A DNA stretch of 64,000 nt. Origin: Bacillus litorisediminis. GTDB taxonomy: Bacteria > Bacillota > Bacilli > Bacillales > JC228. The DNA lies in assembly GCF_022808645.1 (NCBI RefSeq), contig NZ_JAKZKT010000001.1:1-64000 (forward strand), read 5' to 3'. The position numbers and the translations under genes were made by a program. Below the pieces are notes generated by a model. The model worked only from the letters and a program-made list of their open reading frames with translations, had not been told where the DNA came from and did no database searches. This document shows positions 60,473 to 64,000 of this stretch, piece by piece. Position 1 is the first letter of the stretch, and every line of letters starts with the position of its first letter.

Positions 60473-62470
60473 TTAAACATATTCTATAAACCAATCTCGA
60501 ATGGCTTCTAATCGTTTTAATCGTAAATTTGGTTTTCCGCTTCTGGATAATTCATGGTTTGATTCTGGGAAACGGATAAATTTTGTTGTTTTCTTTTGTC
60601 GTTTTAATGCAATAAATAACTGTTCTGCCTGTTCGATCGGACAACGGTAATCCTTCTCGCTGTGGAGAATCAATAAAGGTGTTTCTATTTTGTCAGCATA
60701 AGCGAGCGGTGAATGTTTCCATAGTTTTTCAATATCACTTAAATCCGCCTGAATTTGCCATTCAGTAAAGTAGTAGCCGATGTCGCTGACACCATAGAAA
60801 CTAATCCAGTTAGAAATTGAGCGTTGTGTTACGGCTGCTTTAAAGCGATTGGTATGACCGACAATCCAGTTCGTCATAAACCCGCCATAGCTTCCCCCGG
60901 TAACACCAAGACGGTCAGCATCAATAAAATCAAAGGTATCTAAAGCATAATCGACAGCAGCCATTAAATCATTATAATCATTGCCGCCATAATCTCCTCT
61001 AACCGCGTTCACAAACTTTTGCCCGTAGCCATGACTTCCTCTCGGGTTAGCGAATAATACAGCATATCCTTGTGCCGTTAATACCTGGAACTCATGGAAG
61101 TAGGTGTTAGCATACATAGCGTGTGGACCGCCATGAATCTCTAGTATCATCGGGTATTTTTCGCCTTCCTTAAAACCAAATGGCTTCATAATCCAGCCTT
61201 GTACGTCCCAGCCATCAGCTCCTTTAAAAACAAAGGACTCCGCAGGTGAAAGCTCTACTTCCGCCAAAAATTCTTCATTAACAGCTGTAAGCTGTTCCCT
61301 TTTCCCAGTTTTTAAGTCTACTAGATAAAGGTCACCAGGGTGAGCAGGATGACTCACAGCCACGACTCCAGTCGTACCTGCTGCATTTACAGTAAATCCA
61401 TACACATGCTCATTGCCTGGAGTAAGGTCTGTTCTTTCTCCATTTAAAGCATAATGGACGATTTGTGTAGATCCCTGTTGTGAAATTTGTAAAAAGAAGC
61501 CTTTTGAATCCTCTGTCCAAATTAGTCCTGGCCCCACAGCACCTTGCTGGAAGTCAGCTGCTACATAGTCTCCAATCGCAACATCCCATTCATCTGTAAC
61601 ACATTTTAAATTATTATGCTCTACGTCATAGAGCCAAACTTTGGATAATGTCGCGTTTTCAAATTCTCTTTCATTTCCCAGAAAGGCAATATATTTGCCA
61701 TCTGGCGACCAGGAAGCGCCGTAGAACATACCCTTTTTCCCTTCGGTGAGGGGTTTCTTTTCACCTGTCTCAAGGTTGTAAATATATAAATCGAGATTAA
61801 ATGAAAAATCCTTTTCTTCATCCTGATTGCTGGAAATTAAAAGCTGATTCCCGTCTGGCGACCAATCTTCAGCATCATGACTATGTACGCCCTCTGTTAA
61901 TTGGGTAATTTCACCGGATTCTAAATCAAGAATCGCTACCTGTCCTTTTTTTCCATCAAGGAACCCGCTGGCATCAGACTTATACTTCATTTCGACAACT
62001 TCAAGCGGTTTTAATTCTTTTTCCTTTTCTTCCTTCTTTTTATCTTCTTCTCGCTTCTCATCTAACTTTTCGTCTGGCTTCAGCGCTACCGAAAACGCAA
62101 TTTTCTTTCCATCTCTTGACCATACTGGCTTGCTTGCTCCATTTTCTAGTTCGGTCAAAGGCTTTGCTTCCCCGCCACCCAGATGAAGCTTATATAGTTG
62201 ATTTTTACCGCTTCTGTTCGAAACAAAGACTAGCTCATTCCCGGCTGGTGACCAACGCGGAGAGTGATTTCTATGATCGCCAAATGTCCAGGCGACCGAA
62301 GTTTTTTGATCCAGGCTGATGAAATACAGGTTAGAGCTATAATCATTTTTCTCTTTTAACATTTCAGTTTGAACATAAACAAGATTTTTTCCGTCTGGCG
62401 AAAGTCGCGGGTCTGTCACTGACTTCAGCTTATATAAATCTTCTGGGCGAATGCCGCGTTTTTCTGTCAA
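60473..62470 (-). CDS. yuxL: S9 family peptidase (YuxL-like acylaminoacyl peptidase)
   Basis: A 665-residue serine peptidase of the prolyl oligopeptidase family, acting on short peptides in the cytoplasm. The N-terminal beta propeller shows repeated SPDGKxLVY-type blades (LSPDGKNLVYVQ, SPAGNELVFVSN, SPDGKYIAFLG). A very charged insert with Lys/Glu runs lies near residues 135-155. The C-terminal alpha/beta hydrolase domain has Ser in VTGGSYGGFMTNW, Asp in HSEKDYRCPIEQ and His in PESNHELSR. Start is TTG with GAGAGGATGAAGGAA upstream. Single gene, minus strand, with its own terminator. Confidence 0.92.
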   Translation of the reverse strand: MTEKRGIRPEDLYKLKSVTDPRLSPDGKNLVYVQTEMLKEKNDYSSNLYFISLDQKTSVAWTFGDHRNHSPRWSPAGNELVFVSNRSGKNQLYKLHLGGGEAKPLTELENGASKPVWSRDGKKIAFSVALKPDEKLDEKREEDKKKEEKEKELKPLEVVEMKYKSDASGFLDGKKGQVAILDLESGEITQLTEGVHSHDAEDWSPDGNQLLISSNQDEEKDFSFNLDLYIYNLETGEKKPLTEGKKGMFYGASWSPDGKYIAFLGNEREFENATLSKVWLYDVEHNNLKCVTDEWDVAIGDYVAADFQQGAVGPGLIWTEDSKGFFLQISQQGSTQIVHYALNGERTDLTPGNEHVYGFTVNAAGTTGVVAVSHPAHPGDLYLVDLKTGKREQLTAVNEEFLAEVELSPAESFVFKGADGWDVQGWIMKPFGFKEGEKYPMILEIHGGPHAMYANTYFHEFQVLTAQGYAVLFANPRGSHGYGQKFVNAVRGDYGGNDYNDLMAAVDYALDTFDFIDADRLGVTGGSYGGFMTNWIVGHTNRFKAAVTQRSISNWISFYGVSDIGYYFTEWQIQADLSDIEKLWKHSPLAYADKIETPLLILHSEKDYRCPIEQAEQLFIALKRQKKTTKFIRFPESNHELSRSGKPNLRLKRLEAIRDWFIEYV

Positions 62471-62657
62471 TTTCCTTCATCCTCTCACATACTCGATGTA
62501 TTGCACATTATTTATTTCGACAATCAAAATAAATGTCCTGCTCCATTAAAAAAAATTTTGTTATTGATTTAGGGAACAATCATAACAATACTTGCAAACT
62601 ATCTTGTCTATCATGTATGATATATAAGAACAGATGTTCTCTTGAAGAGGTGGGCTT

Positions 62658-63056
62658 ATGACAAAAATCCCAGACCATGACCGTGACATCATTGAATATG
62701 CAATTTATTTACCAATGGTCTTGACCATTTTTGAGAGAGATTTAATGGCTATTAATAAAAGTTCTGTGAAGCTTAAAAAGCCATACCAGGAGCTGCTTGA
62801 GAAAAAAATGATCACGGTACAGAAGGATTTGCGCGAAGTAAAAAAGTATTTAAGGCAGCATAACATAAATGTGCAGGAATCAAAGAGAGATGAGTCTTTT
62901 ACCACATACCTTTTTCTGTACAAAGGATATGAGGAGTATCACAATTATTTTAATCCGAGAATACGCAATAAAGTTCAAGAGCTGATTACGAAGTATTTTC
63001 TGGGAGTAAAGGTAGTACCAGACAATAAAGATGGCGGCTCCCTATCTGTTGAATAA
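62658..63056 (+). CDS. YhjD-like protein of unknown function
   Basis: A 132-residue soluble, mostly helical protein: PDHDRDIIEYAIYLPMVLTI, a basic middle (KLKKPYQELLEKKM, LREVKKYLRQHNI) and a Tyr-rich segment YLFLYKGYEEYHNYFNPRIR. From memory it looks like B. subtilis YhjD, a conserved protein of unknown role that lies near yhjE. AGAGGTGGG precedes the ATG by 6 nt. Its last five codons overlap the 3' end of comK on the other strand, so the two genes converge and their mRNAs are partly complementary. Confidence 0.7.
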   Translation: MTKIPDHDRDIIEYAIYLPMVLTIFERDLMAINKSSVKLKKPYQELLEKKMITVQKDLREVKKYLRQHNINVQESKRDESFTTYLFLYKGYEEYHNYFNPRIRNKVQELITKYFLGVKVVPDNKDGGSLSVE

Positions 63057-63611
63057 GCTATGAATAAAGGGCAGTTCCTCATAAACTTGTCCATTATCGA
63101 CTTTTGGGGGAATCATAAACCATTTTTTGCTGGGAAGGTCCATTCGCTGAATAAATCGCACCATTAAGAAGGACGTTCTAAATAACTGGCTCCTAAACGC
63201 ATCGATTGAAGTCGGAATCGTTACAGCCTCATTATTGACGAATCTTACCTCTGTATCATTCTCATTTGTTTCTGAGAACTGTAAGACATGTAGCAGGGAA
63301 ATCCAAGTGCATTGTTCACGTGATGGGGAATGTGTAGGGAAAAAATAAATAAAATGATAAGGGTCAATAGCAACAGGGGCTTTATGAGTGATGGCCATTA
63401 ACTGTTTGGTGCCTTCCTTCCTCCCTGGATAACTTGAGCCAAAATACCCACAGCTTTCCTTTATAATCTCAAGCGGTTTTTTTGGAACTATAAAAGAATC
63501 GGTTGTTTCCTTTACCATTGAAAAAGTTTTAGATCCATATGTATGCGGGATAATGGCCATTGTGTCCGGCCGGATCTCGTATTCCGTTTTCAATTTTTGA
63601 CTTTTATTCAA
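63042..63611 (-). CDS. comK: Competence transcription factor ComK
   Basis: A 189-residue ComK homologue, the activator of DNA-uptake genes and of its own promoter in Bacillus. The core aligns with remembered B. subtilis ComK: PLEIIKESCGYFGSSYPGRK, GTKQLMAITHKAPVAIDP, FFPTHSPSREQCTWISLLHV and the RTSFLMVRFIQRMD helix region. The C-terminal tail, which in B. subtilis serves degradation by MecA/ClpC, is shorter. Start is TTG behind AAGGAGATG, which would keep translation low. The upstream 160 bp are very AT-rich, but no clear AAAAN5TTTT pair was found. Convergent with the YhjD-like gene. Confidence 0.9.
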   Translation of the reverse strand: MNKSQKLKTEYEIRPDTMAIIPHTYGSKTFSMVKETTDSFIVPKKPLEIIKESCGYFGSSYPGRKEGTKQLMAITHKAPVAIDPYHFIYFFPTHSPSREQCTWISLLHVLQFSETNENDTEVRFVNNEAVTIPTSIDAFRSQLFRTSFLMVRFIQRMDLPSKKWFMIPPKVDNGQVYEELPFIHSLFNR

Positions 63612-63775
63612 GTTACTTCATCTCCTTTCAATTTGTGACTATCATACCATAAAACTGTAAATTTGTACAAATATTTTCAAAAATTGGTACATTAATTATT
63701 TAAATTTTTAGAATTATTAGTTGTTATTTTTTGAAAGGTGCCATATACTAAGAAAAAGAGTTGGAGTGATGTAAA

Positions 63776-64000
63776 ATGACTCAAAGAAAATCGTATTCTG
63801 ACTCATCTAAAGCCGGTGCCTTAGTACCTATTAAGTCAAATGGCCAATTTGTATTAGACTTGTACATTGAGTCACTCTTCTTCGAGGCATTCCTACAGTT
63901 CCATTCGGACAGGCTGATGTCTGAGATAGACGAGGCTCTAGATCAGGGAGACATCGGAACCTTTCATAAAAAAGCAAAGGAATATAAAAAACTCCAAAGT
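63776..64000 (+). CDS. yhzC: IDEAL-domain protein (YhzC-like), partial at right edge
   Basis: The first 75 codons of a small protein running out of the window. MTQRKSYSDSSKAGALVPIK is followed by QFVLDLYIESLFFEAFLQFH and RLMSEIDEALDQGDIGTFHK. The last block is the IDEAL motif (I-D-E-A-L), a short helical domain found alone in small Bacillus proteins and at the end of ComK partners. GGAGTGATG precedes the ATG. It is divergent from comK, as yhzC is in B. subtilis from memory. The 3' end is missing, though little more than the last helix should remain. Confidence 0.8.
   Translation, partial: MTQRKSYSDSSKAGALVPIKSNGQFVLDLYIESLFFEAFLQFHSDRLMSEIDEALDQGDIGTFHKKAKEYKKLQS

Noticed and set aside
63612-63775. 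ComK autoregulation boxes (AAAAN5TTTT)
   Set aside because: The region is AT-rich, but no pair with the right spacing was convincing by eye.

Overview
The window looks like chromosomal DNA of a spore-forming Bacillaceae bacterium related to Bacillus, Neobacillus, Mesobacillus or Cytobacillus. It is moderately low in GC, with AGGAGG-type ribosome sites and frequent GTG/TTG starts. It carries the spore-coat operon gerPABCDEF, the competence regulator comK, addAB, fabHA-fabF and many small Bacillus-specific genes. From memory of Bacillus subtilis, the order comK / yhjE-sip / addBA / gerP / yisN-asnO / yisQ / yitS-yitT-ipi-yitU-yitV-yitW / yjzC / yjzD / fabHA-fabF is kept here in reverse. The window is therefore a conserved backbone with lineage-specific insertions. 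No tRNA, rRNA, CRISPR or prophage was seen. The only clear mobile DNA is the end of an IS1182-type transposase at the left edge.

Layout. 0-2.7 kb: transposase remnant, then fabF and fabH on the minus strand behind a promoter overlapping a FapR-like box. 2.8-8.7 kb: a small unknown protein, an epimerase-like and a hydrolase-like protein, yjzD, the disaggregase clpB, yjzC and yitW. 8.8-13.9 kb: yitV, yitU, two coupled tiny genes, a secreted BsuPI-domain protein, yitT, yitS (DegV) and a 43-residue protein. 14.2-24.9 kb: a maltodextrin island with binding protein, two permeases, membrane-anchored amylase, GH31 alpha-glucosidase and terminal LacI regulator in one minus-strand operon, facing a divergent cyclomaltodextrinase/neopullulanase. 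There is no dedicated ATPase, so a shared MsmX-like ATPase is inferred. 25-34 kb: MATE transporter, asnO, yisN, a FIST-PAS-GGDEF-EAL protein and a DUF418 membrane protein. 34.1-36.1 kb: gerPABCDEF behind a near-ideal sigma-K promoter. 36.2-43.3 kb: addBA. 43.4-58.9 kb: MFS transporter, acyl-CoA ligase, and a nine-gene minus-strand operon (livJ-type binding protein, two ATPases, two permeases, a 59-residue protein, a KAS III-like enzyme, an alpha/beta hydrolase and a short-chain dehydrogenase). Upstream lies a 1073-residue regulator combining a MalT-like ATPase/TPR body with a SARP-type DNA-binding end. 59-64 kb: signal peptidase I, yhjE, the peptidase yuxL, a yhjD-like gene, comK and a partial IDEAL-domain gene.

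The most interesting system is the 44.7-58.9 kb region. The promoters of the livJ operon and of the acyl-CoA ligase both carry TTGTAAC-type heptamers spaced exactly 11 bp apart. This is the site geometry known for SARP activators, and a SARP-type activator is encoded next door. I infer a dedicated regulon for uptake and acyl-CoA-linked processing of an unknown substrate. Its KAS III-like enzyme has His where the usual catalytic Asn stands.

Four intergenic spacers hold unrelated tandem repeats: about 50 bp x 2.6 near 14.1 kb, 20-21 bp x 10 near 26.5 kb, 52 bp x 11 near 46.6 kb and 192 bp x 4 near 55.2 kb. The last two contain strong hairpins. A GGGTCTGACC-type hairpin recurs three times, twice directly after a substrate-binding-protein gene.
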